This document shows positions 52,600 to 60,926 of a DNA stretch of 64,000 nucleotides, piece after piece. This DNA comes from CAIPVR01 sp049316905 (GTDB taxonomy: Bacteria; Actinomycetota; Acidimicrobiia; Acidimicrobiales; Microtrichaceae). A program made the position numbers and the translations under genes. The notes beneath the pieces were generated by a model that was given only the letters and a program-made list of their open reading frames with translations, was not told where the DNA came from and made no database searches. The stretch lies in contig JBMOJH010000004.1 in assembly GCA_049316905.1 (NCBI GenBank), positions 1-64,000 of the forward strand, read 5' to 3'. Within the stretch, counting starts at the first letter, position 1. Each line of letters opens with the position of its first letter.

Positions 52600-53941
52600 G
52601 GCCCAGGATCTCCATGGACTCGAAGAGCGGTGGCCCGACTGTACGCCCTGTGAGTGCCACCCGGACGGGTGCCTGGAACTTCTTCCTGCTCGTTCCTGAG
52701 GCCTCGGCCAGCGCCATGGTCCGCTCGTACAGTTCGGCGGACTCCCACGGCCACCCCTCGCAGCCCGAGATGACGGCGTCGAGCCACGGACCGGCCTCGG
52801 GCACCATCACCTTGGCCCACGCGGCGGGGTCCACCTCCGGCTCGGCCAGGAACAGGAAGTCCACGTAGCCGGGCACCTCGGACAGGGTCTCCACCCGGGT
52901 CTGCACCTCGCCGGCGATCCGGCCGAAGGTCTCCGCGTGGTACCGGTCGGCCCACGGCTCCCGGTCGAACCACGGCCGGGCCCGCTCGGCGAAGTGCGCC
53001 ACCCCGAGGGCCCGCAGGTGCTCGCCATTGACGAAGCGCAGCTTCTTCTGGTCGAAGAAGGCCGAGCTGTCGTTCACGTCCTCCACCCGGAACATCGGAG
53101 GGAACTCGCGCAGCGGGTCGGTGCGCACCTCCACCCCGTCGGGCGGGCCCCAACCGAGCAGCGCCAGGTAGTTGACCATCGCCTCCGGCAGGAAGCCCCG
53201 GTCGCGGTAGTCGAGCAGGGACACGTCGTCGCGGCGCTTGGACAGCTTCTTGCGCTGCTCGTTGACGATCAGCGGCAGGTGGGCGAGGCGCAGCGGCGTC
53301 CCGCCCGCGCCGATCGCGTCGCGGAGCAGCAGCTGCTTCGGCGTGACGTTGATCAGGTCCTCGCCACGGATCACGTCGGTGACGCCCATCGCCGCGTCGT
53401 CCACCGCATTCGCGATGAAGAACGTGGGCGACCCGTCGGCCCGGCGGATCACGAAGTCCTCCAGGTTGGCGAGCTCGAAGGAGATGTCGCCACGGATCTG
53501 GTCGGTCCACCCGACCGTGCCCTCCTCGGGCACCCGGAACCGCACGGCCCGCGCCGGACCGGGACCCAGGTCGCGGTCACGGTCCGCGGGGTCGTAGGCC
53601 CGGCCGCCGACGCGGTCGCGCTCGGCCTCGGGTACCGGGTCCGACCAGTAGGCCTTCCCTTCGATCAGCAGGCGGTCGACCGCCTCCTGGTGGGCCTCCA
53701 CCCGGTCGGACTGACGCACCGGGTCCTCATCCCAGTCCAGGCCGAGCCACTCGAGCGCCTCGAAGATCACGTCCACCAGCTCCTGGCGGGACCGCTCGAG
53801 GTCGGTGTCCTCCACGCGCAGCAGGAACGTGCCACCCGCGTGGCGGGCGGCCAGCCAGTTGAACAGGGCGGTGCGGGCGCTGCCGAGGTGCAGGTACCCG
53901 GTGGGGGCGGGCGCGAATCGAACCCGCATGGGAGTGCTCAC
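52526..53941 (-). CDS. gltX: Glutamyl-tRNA synthetase
   Basis: The 471-residue class I synthetase has the HIGH-type motif YLHLGSARTAL, the RVEDTDLERS segment, DDAAMGVTDVIRGEDL and KLSKR (KKLSKRRDDVS). The C-terminal anticodon domain is shorter and helical. GTG 53941 lies 8 nt after TAGGTT (53955-53950). tRNA-Glu and tRNA-Gln genes lie just downstream past ydcF on the same strand. In actinobacteria this enzyme usually also charges tRNA-Gln with Glu for the amidotransferase, and the genes for that are not in the window. Confidence 0.95.
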   Translation of the reverse strand: MSTPMRVRFAPAPTGYLHLGSARTALFNWLAARHAGGTFLLRVEDTDLERSRQELVDVIFEALEWLGLDWDEDPVRQSDRVEAHQEAVDRLLIEGKAYWSDPVPEAERDRVGGRAYDPADRDRDLGPGPARAVRFRVPEEGTVGWTDQIRGDISFELANLEDFVIRRADGSPTFFIANAVDDAAMGVTDVIRGEDLINVTPKQLLLRDAIGAGGTPLRLAHLPLIVNEQRKKLSKRRDDVSLLDYRDRGFLPEAMVNYLALLGWGPPDGVEVRTDPLREFPPMFRVEDVNDSSAFFDQKKLRFVNGEHLRALGVAHFAERARPWFDREPWADRYHAETFGRIAGEVQTRVETLSEVPGYVDFLFLAEPEVDPAAWAKVMVPEAGPWLDAVISGCEGWPWESAELYERTMALAEASGTSRKKFQAPVRVALTGRTVGPPLFESMEILGRDETLRRLRSARDRLGEPTPDGPG

Positions 53942-54024
53942 GGGCCGAGAACCTACCGGCCGCCGCCCGCGGGGCCCACCGGCGCCCCCGTCCAGCGGCC
54001 GCCGCCACCTACCATTCGGGCCCG

Positions 54025-55050
<1,026 letters not shown>

Positions 55051-55070
55051 GGCCCCTACCCCGCTCGGGG

Positions 55071-55598
55071 TCAGACGTCGAGGTCGAGGCAGCTGCGCCA
55101 GTCGAGCGCGTGCCGGTCCGCCACCGTCGTGTGCGGCAGGCGAAGGATGTCGTCGGGCGCGGCGTCGACCAGGCGGCGCAGCTCCGGGTAGTGGTGCGCC
55201 AGATGCACCTCGTCGAACCACTCGCGCCGCACCTCGACCAGCTCGGGCACCGGGCGCTCGTCGAGGAAGCCCCACAGGGTGAGGGCCACGGTGAGGTCGT
55301 GCACCACCGGGGCCCGGCCGAACAGACCCGACCGCTTCATCGCGATCGCCGCGGCGCCGGCCAGGACATCGTCCTCGTGCTCCCCCTCGCGGAGCGTCAG
55401 CTTCCCCCGGAACTGCTCCACCAGCTTCAGCGCGTAGCCCTGGTCAGGACCGGGGGTGCCGAGCCGCTCGCCCTCGGGCTGACGGCCGTCGATCTCACCG
55501 GGGCGGTCGGCCAGCCACGAACCGGCCCGCCGGGGTGGCGACGTGTACGACCGCACGACCTGGGTGGGCTGGGTGGGGACGAACTCGGGAGCTGCCAT
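55071..55598 (-). CDS. Conserved-looking hypothetical protein
   Basis: The 175-residue soluble protein has no motif I recognise. It is disordered and Pro-rich for the first 60 residues, then has a helical core (GYALKLVEQFRGKLTL, DDVLAGAAAIAMKRS, VHDLTVALTLWGFL, WFDEVHLAHHYPELRRLVD). It ends with a Trp/Cys segment WRSCLDLDV. The helical part recalls small actinobacterial proteins of unknown function. ATG 55598 is 9 nt after TACGTT (55613-55608). The gene is convergent with the L,D-transpeptidase. Confidence 0.68.
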   Translation of the reverse strand: MAAPEFVPTQPTQVVRSYTSPPRRAGSWLADRPGEIDGRQPEGERLGTPGPDQGYALKLVEQFRGKLTLREGEHEDDVLAGAAAIAMKRSGLFGRAPVVHDLTVALTLWGFLDERPVPELVEVRREWFDEVHLAHHYPELRRLVDAAPDDILRLPHTTVADRHALDWRSCLDLDV

Positions 55599-55711
55599 GA
55601 CGCCCTCAACGTACCCCGGCGGCGCGGGCCGACCCGAAACCCACGCCCCGCGCGGCGAGATCCGTCGCACCGCTCCCCTTATGCACGTACAACCGCTGCC
55701 GATACAACTAC

Positions 55712-56509
55712 ATGAGCTCCGTCGACCCCGGCACCCGCACCCACACCCGCACGACGTCCACCCGCCTCACCACCACCCGGAACGTCATCGGTGGCGCCCT
55801 GCTCCTCGTCCTCGCCATGGCGGTGCCCGCCGCGGCGACCACGAGTACGGCCGCGACGATCATCGCCGAGCCCGGCGGGCCGTGCCTCAGCGGTTACTCG
55901 GTCCCGCTCTCGGGTCAGTACAACCAGCTCTACTCCTGCGTGGGCAACCGCTGGCAGGTCTCGACCGGGCTGGGGACGACCGGGGCCACCGGACCGCAGG
56001 GACCCGCCGGGGCGACCGGACCGACAGGACCGCAGGGTCCCGCGGGCCCGACCGGGGCGACCGGCGCCCAGGGCGCCACCGGGTCGCAGGGCCCCGCCGG
56101 GGCGCAGGGACCGGCGGGGCCGGCGCTCGCCGCCAAGGGCCTGAGCACCACCAACGCCGTGGCCTTCGGCAACGCCGCCCCGGTGCCGGTGTTCGGGGCC
56201 ACGGTTCTGACCCCGACCACCGGGACCTACCTCGCGAACTTCTCGGTCGGTTTCACCACCAGCGCCGCGGCCCCGATGACCGTGCTGTGCGAGCTGGTCA
56301 GGAACGGCAACACCGTGGCGACCGTCTCCGACGCCCGTTGGGCCCTGCCGGCCGCGGCCGTCGGGACGACCGGCGGTACCGGCTGGGTGACGGTGACCAC
56401 CGGGGACGCCGTGACCGTGGCCTGCATCGACGAGGACGGGGCGGGCGGTTCCGGCAGCATCGACGCCGCGAACCTCAACCTGATCCCCGTCGCCTCGGTC
56501 ACCGGCTGA
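55712..56509 (+). CDS. Secreted collagen-like protein
   Basis: The 265-residue protein has a basic, Thr-rich N-terminus, a signal peptide-like segment (about 24-43, ending in PAAATT), a short Cys-containing domain (CLSGYSVPL, YSCVGNRW), then about 16 Gly-X-Y triplets rich in Pro, Ala, Thr and Gln (about 89-136) and a beta-sheet C-terminal domain (VTVTTGDAVTVACIDEDG). Two Cys in the N-domain and two in the C-domain may form disulphides. Triple-helix formation is plausible. The promoter has AT-richer stretches (TACAAC at 55688 and 55703), unlike the leaderless pattern. Confidence 0.85.
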   Translation: MSSVDPGTRTHTRTTSTRLTTTRNVIGGALLLVLAMAVPAAATTSTAATIIAEPGGPCLSGYSVPLSGQYNQLYSCVGNRWQVSTGLGTTGATGPQGPAGATGPTGPQGPAGPTGATGAQGATGSQGPAGAQGPAGPALAAKGLSTTNAVAFGNAAPVPVFGATVLTPTTGTYLANFSVGFTTSAAAPMTVLCELVRNGNTVATVSDARWALPAAAVGTTGGTGWVTVTTGDAVTVACIDEDGAGGSGSIDAANLNLIPVASVTG

Positions 56510-56534
56510 CCGGCGGCCGGGCGGCGCGCCGGGA

Positions 56535-58187
56535 TCAGTCCCCGGCGTGCAGCAGCCCGAAGACGATGCCCTCGGTGAGCGCGTGCCAGGACGCCTCGAT
56601 GATGTTCGGGCTCACCCCGGTGGTGGTCCACGTGCGTTCGCCGTCGGCGAAGTCGACGAGCACGCGCACCACGGCACCCGTGTCGGACAGGCCCGGACCG
56701 GTGGCGCCGTCGAGGACGCGCACCCGGAAGTCGGTCAGGTGGATCGAGGCCAGCGCCGGGTAGCGGCCGTCGAGCGCCGAGCGCAGGGCGGCGTCGAGCG
56801 CGTTGACCGGGCCGTTGCCCTCCCCCACCGCGGCGAGGCGCTCGCCGTCCACCCACAGCTTGACGGTGGCCTCGGTCGCGAGGTCCACCTCGCCGGTGGC
56901 CGAGGCCGCACCTTCCCGGTGGTACGAGCTCACCCGGTAGGCCTCCACGGTGAAGAACTCGTGCTCCCACCCGACGGCCCGGCGCATCAGCAGCTCGAGC
57001 GACGCGTCCGCTGCCTCGAACACGTAGCCCTCGGCCTCGAGCACCTTGAGCCGCTCCGACACCTCGGCCGCGGCCCGGGCGTCGAGCTCCACACCGAACT
57101 CCGCGGCCTTCATGGCCATGCCGGCACGACCGCCGAGGTCCGAGACCAGCACGCGGGTGCGGTTGCCCACCGCGGCCGGGTCGATGTGCTCGTAGCTCGC
57201 ACCGCCCACCTTGCCGAGGGCGGAGGTGTGCAGGCCGCCCTTGTGCGCGAACGCCGAGGAGCCGACGTAGGGGTCGGCAGGGTGCGGCGGCAGGTTCACC
57301 AGCTCGGCCACGTGGCGGCTCACCGCGGTGAGCCGCTCCATGCGGCCTTCCGGCAGCGTGCGCACGCCCAGCTTGAGGGTGAGGTCGGGGATGACGGTCA
57401 TCAGGTTGGCGTTGCCCGTGCGCTCGCCGTAACCGTTGACCGTCCCCTGCACCTGCGTGGCGCCGCCCACCACCGCGGCCACCGTGTTGGCCACCGCGCA
57501 GCCGCTGTCGTTCTGGGTGTGGATGCCCACGGCGGTGCCCTCGAAGTAGGAGACCACCTCGGCAGTGATGCGCTGCACCTGGTGCGGGAGCGACCCGCCG
57601 TTGGTGTCACACAGCACAAGGCAGTCGGCGCCGCCGAGCGCGGCCGCCTCGAGCACCTTCAGGGCGAACTCGGGGTTGGCGCGGTAGCCGTCGAAGAAGT
57701 GCTCGGCGTCGAAGAACACCCGGAGGCCCGCGTCCGCGAGGAACCGCACCGACTCGCCGACCATGGCGAGCCCCTCGCTGAGGGTGGTGCCGAGCGCCTC
57801 GGTCACGTGGAAGTCCCAGCTCTTGCCCACGATGCAGACCGTCGACGTGCCGGCCTCGACGAGTGCCCGCAGTGTGGGGTCGTCGTCCACCTTCCCGGCC
57901 GGGCGACGTGTGGAGCCGAACGCCACGAGGGTGGACGTGGAGAGGGCCAGCTCCCCGGCCGCGGCGCGGCGGAAGAACTCCTGGTCCTTCGGGTTCGCCT
58001 GCGGGTAGCCGCCCTCGATCCAGGCGACGCCCAGCCAGTCGAGCTGCTCGGCCACGCGGAGCTTGTCCTCCACCGTGAGCGAGATGCCCTCGAACTGCGC
58101 GCCGTCGCGCAGGGTGGTGTCGAAAACGTCGACGGCCTCGGGAAGGCCCGGCGCGCCGCCCACGTCGGGGAGCGGGCCGGCGTTCAT
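56535..58187 (-). CDS. cimA: (R)-citramalate synthase
   Basis: The 550-residue enzyme joins pyruvate and acetyl-CoA to citramalate, the first step of the threonine-independent isoleucine route. The HMGL-like TIM barrel has FDTTLRDGAQFEG, an HTQNDSGCAVANT metal site and the GTVNGYGERTGNANL motif. A C-terminal regulatory LeuA-type domain (about 420-550) follows. The length and the DGAQFEG motif fit CimA rather than 2-isopropylmalate synthase. It is the last gene of the leuB-ilvE-cimA operon, 16 nt after ilvE. Confidence 0.94.
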   Translation of the reverse strand: MNAGPLPDVGGAPGLPEAVDVFDTTLRDGAQFEGISLTVEDKLRVAEQLDWLGVAWIEGGYPQANPKDQEFFRRAAAGELALSTSTLVAFGSTRRPAGKVDDDPTLRALVEAGTSTVCIVGKSWDFHVTEALGTTLSEGLAMVGESVRFLADAGLRVFFDAEHFFDGYRANPEFALKVLEAAALGGADCLVLCDTNGGSLPHQVQRITAEVVSYFEGTAVGIHTQNDSGCAVANTVAAVVGGATQVQGTVNGYGERTGNANLMTVIPDLTLKLGVRTLPEGRMERLTAVSRHVAELVNLPPHPADPYVGSSAFAHKGGLHTSALGKVGGASYEHIDPAAVGNRTRVLVSDLGGRAGMAMKAAEFGVELDARAAAEVSERLKVLEAEGYVFEAADASLELLMRRAVGWEHEFFTVEAYRVSSYHREGAASATGEVDLATEATVKLWVDGERLAAVGEGNGPVNALDAALRSALDGRYPALASIHLTDFRVRVLDGATGPGLSDTGAVVRVLVDFADGERTWTTTGVSPNIIEASWHALTEGIVFGLLHAGD

Positions 58188-58203
58188 GGGTGCCTCACCG
58201 CCG

Positions 58204-59121
58204 TCATGAGACCAGCTCCACCCAGTCCTTGTGGCGCTCCACCTGACCGCGCACCGCCCGCGCGTACTCGGTGGCGATCGCGGTGGTGACCGGGCCGGGG
58301 CACGTGATCGTGCGGTCGTCGACCGAGTTCACCGCGGAGATCTCCGCCGCGGTGCCGCACACGAACATCTCGTCGCAGGTGTAGAGGTCCGAGCGGGTGA
58401 GGTCACCCTCCACGCACGGCACGTCCATCTCGGCGAGCAGCGTCGCGACGGTGTCCTGGGTGATGCCCTCGAGCGCACCGGCGGACTGCGGCGGGGTGAT
58501 CGCGCGGCCGTTGCGCAGCACGAAGATGTTCTCCCCCGTGCACTCCGAGACCAGCCCGGCCGGGTTCAGCATGATCGCCTCGTCGTAGCCGGCGCGCAGC
58601 GCCTCCACCTTCGCGAGCGACGAGTTCACGTAGTTGCCGGTGGTCTTCGCCGCCGGCGGCATGGCGTTGTGGTCGTGGCGCAGCCAGGTGCTGATCTTCA
58701 TGCGCACGCCCTTGGTCAGCGCGTCGTCGCCGAGGTAGGCGCCCCACGGCCAGCAGGCGATCGCCACGTCCACCGAGCACGGCAGCGTGTTGAGGCCCAT
58801 CTCGCCGTAGCCGAAGTAGGCGATCGGCCGGATGTAGCAGGACGGCAGGCCGGAGTCCCGGACCACCAGCTTCGTGGCGTCCACCAGCTCCTCGACGGAG
58901 TAGGGCATCTCCATCCCCATGATCTTCGCCGACTGGTGCAGGCGGGCCATGTGCTCGGTCAGGCGGAACACACCCGGCCCGTCGGGGGTCTCGTAGGCGC
59001 GGATCCCCTCGAACACGCCCATGCCGTAGTGGAGCGTGTGCGTGAGGATGTGGACGTTCGCCCGGTCCCAGGGGACGAGTTCGCCGTTCATCCAGATGTG
59101 CTCGGTCGGGGTGATGGGCAT
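58204..59121 (-). CDS. ilvE: Branched-chain amino acid aminotransferase
   Basis: The 305-residue PLP enzyme transfers the amino group to the keto acids of Val, Leu and Ile. It has the HYGMGVFEGIRAYE motif, RLHQSAKIMGMEMPY, catalytic Lys in NYVNSSLAKVEAL and EAIMLNPAGLVSECTGENIF. The ATG has CAGGACC upstream. It is the second gene of the operon. Confidence 0.96.
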   Translation of the reverse strand: MPITPTEHIWMNGELVPWDRANVHILTHTLHYGMGVFEGIRAYETPDGPGVFRLTEHMARLHQSAKIMGMEMPYSVEELVDATKLVVRDSGLPSCYIRPIAYFGYGEMGLNTLPCSVDVAIACWPWGAYLGDDALTKGVRMKISTWLRHDHNAMPPAAKTTGNYVNSSLAKVEALRAGYDEAIMLNPAGLVSECTGENIFVLRNGRAITPPQSAGALEGITQDTVATLLAEMDVPCVEGDLTRSDLYTCDEMFVCGTAAEISAVNSVDDRTITCPGPVTTAIATEYARAVRGQVERHKDWVELVS

Positions 59122-59178
59122 CGGTCGGTCCTGTCTCGCGATGTGATCGGGTGGCGGTCGGGTGGACGGTGGTGCGGG

Positions 59179-60174
59179 TCAGCTCGACACGGCGGCAGCG
59201 AGGGCGTCGCCGATCTCGGAGGTGGAACCCGTGTAGCGGTCGGGCTGCTCGCACGCGGCGGCCACTCGGGCCGCGGCGTCGGCCTCGCCGAGGAACTCGA
59301 GCATGAACCCGGCGGAGATGATCGCGGCGACCGGGTTGGCCTTCTGCTCGCCGGCGATGTCGGGCGCGGTGCCGTGCACCGGCTCGAACATGGAGGGGCC
59401 GGTGCGGTCGGGGTTCAGGTTGGCCGAGGCCGCGAAGCCCACCCCGCCGGCGACGGCGCCGCCGAGGTCGGTGAGGATGTCGCCGAAGAGGTTGTCGGTG
59501 ACGATCACGTCGTAGCGCTCGGGCCGCTCCACGAAGTGGATGCACGCGGCGTCGATGTGGTCGTAGCCGGTGGTCACGTCGGGGTACTCGGCGGCCACCT
59601 CGTCGAAGGTGCGCTGCCAGAGGTCGCCCGCGAACGTCAGCACGTTCTTCTTGTGGATCAGGTGGAGCTGGTGGCGCTCGGAGTTGCGGGCCCGCTCGAA
59701 GGCGAAGCGCACGCAGCGCTCCACGCCCATCCGGGTGTTGACCGAGCCCTGGGTGGCGATCTCGTGGGGGGTGCCCTTGCGCAGGAAGCCGCCCTCGCCC
59801 GCGTAGGTGCCCTCGGTGTTCTCGCGGATCACCTCGCAGTCGATGCGCGGCGGCAGGCGGAACGGCCGGAAGTTGATGTACTGGTCGAGCTCGAAGCGCA
59901 TCCGGAGCAGGATCCCGCGCTCCACGAGCCCGGGGGGCGCGGCCACTCCGGGCGCCGGGTCACCCACCGCGCCGAGCAGGAGGGCGTCGAGCCCACGCCA
60001 CTCCTCGAGCACCTCGTCGGGCAGCACGGTGCCGTCCTCCAGGTAGCGGTGCGCGCCGAGGTCGTAGTCCGTCCGCTCGTAGGTCACGCCGGTGGCGTCG
60101 ACCACCTTGAGGGCCTCGGCCACCACCTCGGGGCCGATCCCGTCGCCACCGATCACACCGATCCTGTGGGTCAT
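59179..60174 (-). CDS. leuB: 3-isopropylmalate dehydrogenase
   Basis: The 331-residue enzyme oxidises 3-isopropylmalate in leucine synthesis and probably also methylmalate from citramalate. It has the IGVIGGDGIGPEV start, the substrate-binding RENTEGTYAGEGG, KKNVLTFAGDLW, DNLFGDILTDLGG and FEPVHGTAPDIAG motifs. ATG 60174 is preceded by GGAG in CTGGAGCG. It is the first structural gene of the operon, just after the attenuator. Confidence 0.96.
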   Translation of the reverse strand: MTHRIGVIGGDGIGPEVVAEALKVVDATGVTYERTDYDLGAHRYLEDGTVLPDEVLEEWRGLDALLLGAVGDPAPGVAAPPGLVERGILLRMRFELDQYINFRPFRLPPRIDCEVIRENTEGTYAGEGGFLRKGTPHEIATQGSVNTRMGVERCVRFAFERARNSERHQLHLIHKKNVLTFAGDLWQRTFDEVAAEYPDVTTGYDHIDAACIHFVERPERYDVIVTDNLFGDILTDLGGAVAGGVGFAASANLNPDRTGPSMFEPVHGTAPDIAGEQKANPVAAIISAGFMLEFLGEADAAARVAAACEQPDRYTGSTSEIGDALAAAVSS

Positions 60175-60193
60175 CGCTCCAGTCCTGTCCGGG

Positions 60194-60224
60194 AAAAAGA
60201 AAACCGTCCACGGGTGTGGACGGT
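60194..60224 (-). terminator. Rho-independent attenuator terminator before leuB
   Basis: On the minus strand ACCGTCCAC (60224-60216) pairs perfectly over 9 bp with GTGGACGGT (60211-60203) around an ACCC loop, followed at once by TTTTCTTTTT (60203-60194). It ends 20 nt before the leuB ATG. No other T-tract terminator is seen in this very GC-rich window, which makes a regulatory role likely. Confidence 0.92.
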
Positions 60225-60229
60225 GGGAC

Positions 60230-60252
60230 GCGCACGCGGGAGCCGCGTGCGC
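60230..60252 (-). promoter_or_regulatory. Leader hairpin between leader peptide and terminator
   Basis: GCGCACGCGG pairs with CCGCGTGCGC, a 10-bp perfect stem with a 3-nt loop. Its first base is the last base of the leader-peptide stop codon, so a ribosome at the stop would disturb this hairpin. Confidence 0.85.
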
Positions 60253-60302
60253 TACGGAATCACTACGACGTTGCCGGCGGTGCCGGTCCGATGCGTCGAC
60301 AT
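60252..60302 (-). CDS. Leader peptide of the leuB-ilvE-cimA attenuator
   Basis: The 16-codon frame reads MSTHRTGTAGNVVVIP and ends with TAG. Codons 12-15 are GTC-GTA-GTG-ATT, that is Val-Val-Val-Ile, including GTA and ATT, which should be rare in this GC-rich genome. ATG 60302 lies 7 nt after TAGAGT (60315-60310), so the peptide start is at or near the mRNA 5' end. Stalling at Val or Ile codons under starvation would alter folding of the next hairpins and allow read-through into leuB. There is no other reason for a gene of this composition here. Confidence 0.85.
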   Translation of the reverse strand: MSTHRTGTAGNVVVIP

Positions 60303-60309
60303 GGGCGCC

Positions 60310-60315
60310 ACTCTA
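60310..60315 (-). promoter_or_regulatory. -10 element of the leuB-ilvE-cimA operon
   Basis: TAGAGT on the minus strand lies 7 nt before the leader-peptide ATG. No clear -35 is visible 17 nt upstream. The divergent greA -10 lies 48 bp away. Confidence 0.7.
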
Positions 60316-60377
60316 CCAAGCGGCACCGGGGCGTCCGCATCCTCGTTCCGCGGCGCCCCCGCTACGCTCCGGGGCCC

Positions 60378-60851
60378 ATGGCGAACGAGCACCACCTCTC
60401 CCAGGCCGCCCACGACCGTCTGAGCGCCGAGCTGCAGCAGCTCCGGACCGTCGGTCGGGTGGAGATGGCCGACCGGATCGAACGGGCCCGGGAGCACGGT
60501 GACCTGAAGGAGAACGCGGAGTACCACGCGGCCAAGGAGGAGAAGGCGAAGATGGAGGCCCGCGTCGCCAAGATCGCGGGGATCCTCGAGAACGCCGTGA
60601 TCGTGGAGGACTCGGGGTCGGACGGCACCGTCGCGGCCGGCAGCGTGGTCACGCTCCGCTACGAGGGCGACGACGAGGACGAGACCGAGCGGTACCTGGT
60701 CGGCTCGATCGAGGAACGCCACGACGACCTCGAGGTCGTCTCACCGCAGTCGCCCCTCGGCGAGGCACTCCTGGGCGCCGAGGTGGGCGACGTTGTCGAG
60801 TACGCCGGGCCGGCGGGCACGCTCCGGGTCGAGGTCGTCGACGTCGAATGA
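60378..60851 (+). CDS. greA: Transcription elongation factor GreA
   Basis: The 157-residue factor has the coiled-coil domain (AELQQLRTVGRVEMADRIER, then GDLKENAEYHAAKEEKAKME with the acidic tip Asp and Glu that reach the RNA polymerase active site). The C-terminal FKBP-like domain follows (about 80-157; SPLGEALLGAEVGD). It rescues backtracked polymerase. ATG 60378 is 9 nt after TACGCT (60363-60368). It is divergent from the leu operon. Confidence 0.95.
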   Translation: MANEHHLSQAAHDRLSAELQQLRTVGRVEMADRIERAREHGDLKENAEYHAAKEEKAKMEARVAKIAGILENAVIVEDSGSDGTVAAGSVVTLRYEGDDEDETERYLVGSIEERHDDLEVVSPQSPLGEALLGAEVGDVVEYAGPAGTLRVEVVDVE

Positions 60852-60869
60852 CCCAGCTCGACCCAGCTA

Positions 60870-60911
60870 TGTGTCGCATGGAGGTACCGATCAGTGCGTC
60901 GACGCGACACA
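60870..60911. terminator. Inverted repeat between greA and ppx
   Basis: TGTGTCGC (60870-60877) pairs with GCGACACA (60904-60911) in the gap between two convergent genes. The loop is 26 nt and there is no T-tract, so termination is only suggested by position. Confidence 0.35.
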
Positions 60912-60926
60912 GAGCCGGGGGTGGGG

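Noticed and set aside
60230..60252. Hairpin as a stand-alone terminator
   Set aside because: It lacks a T-tract, and the true T-tract hairpin follows 6 nt later. A pausing or switch role fits better.
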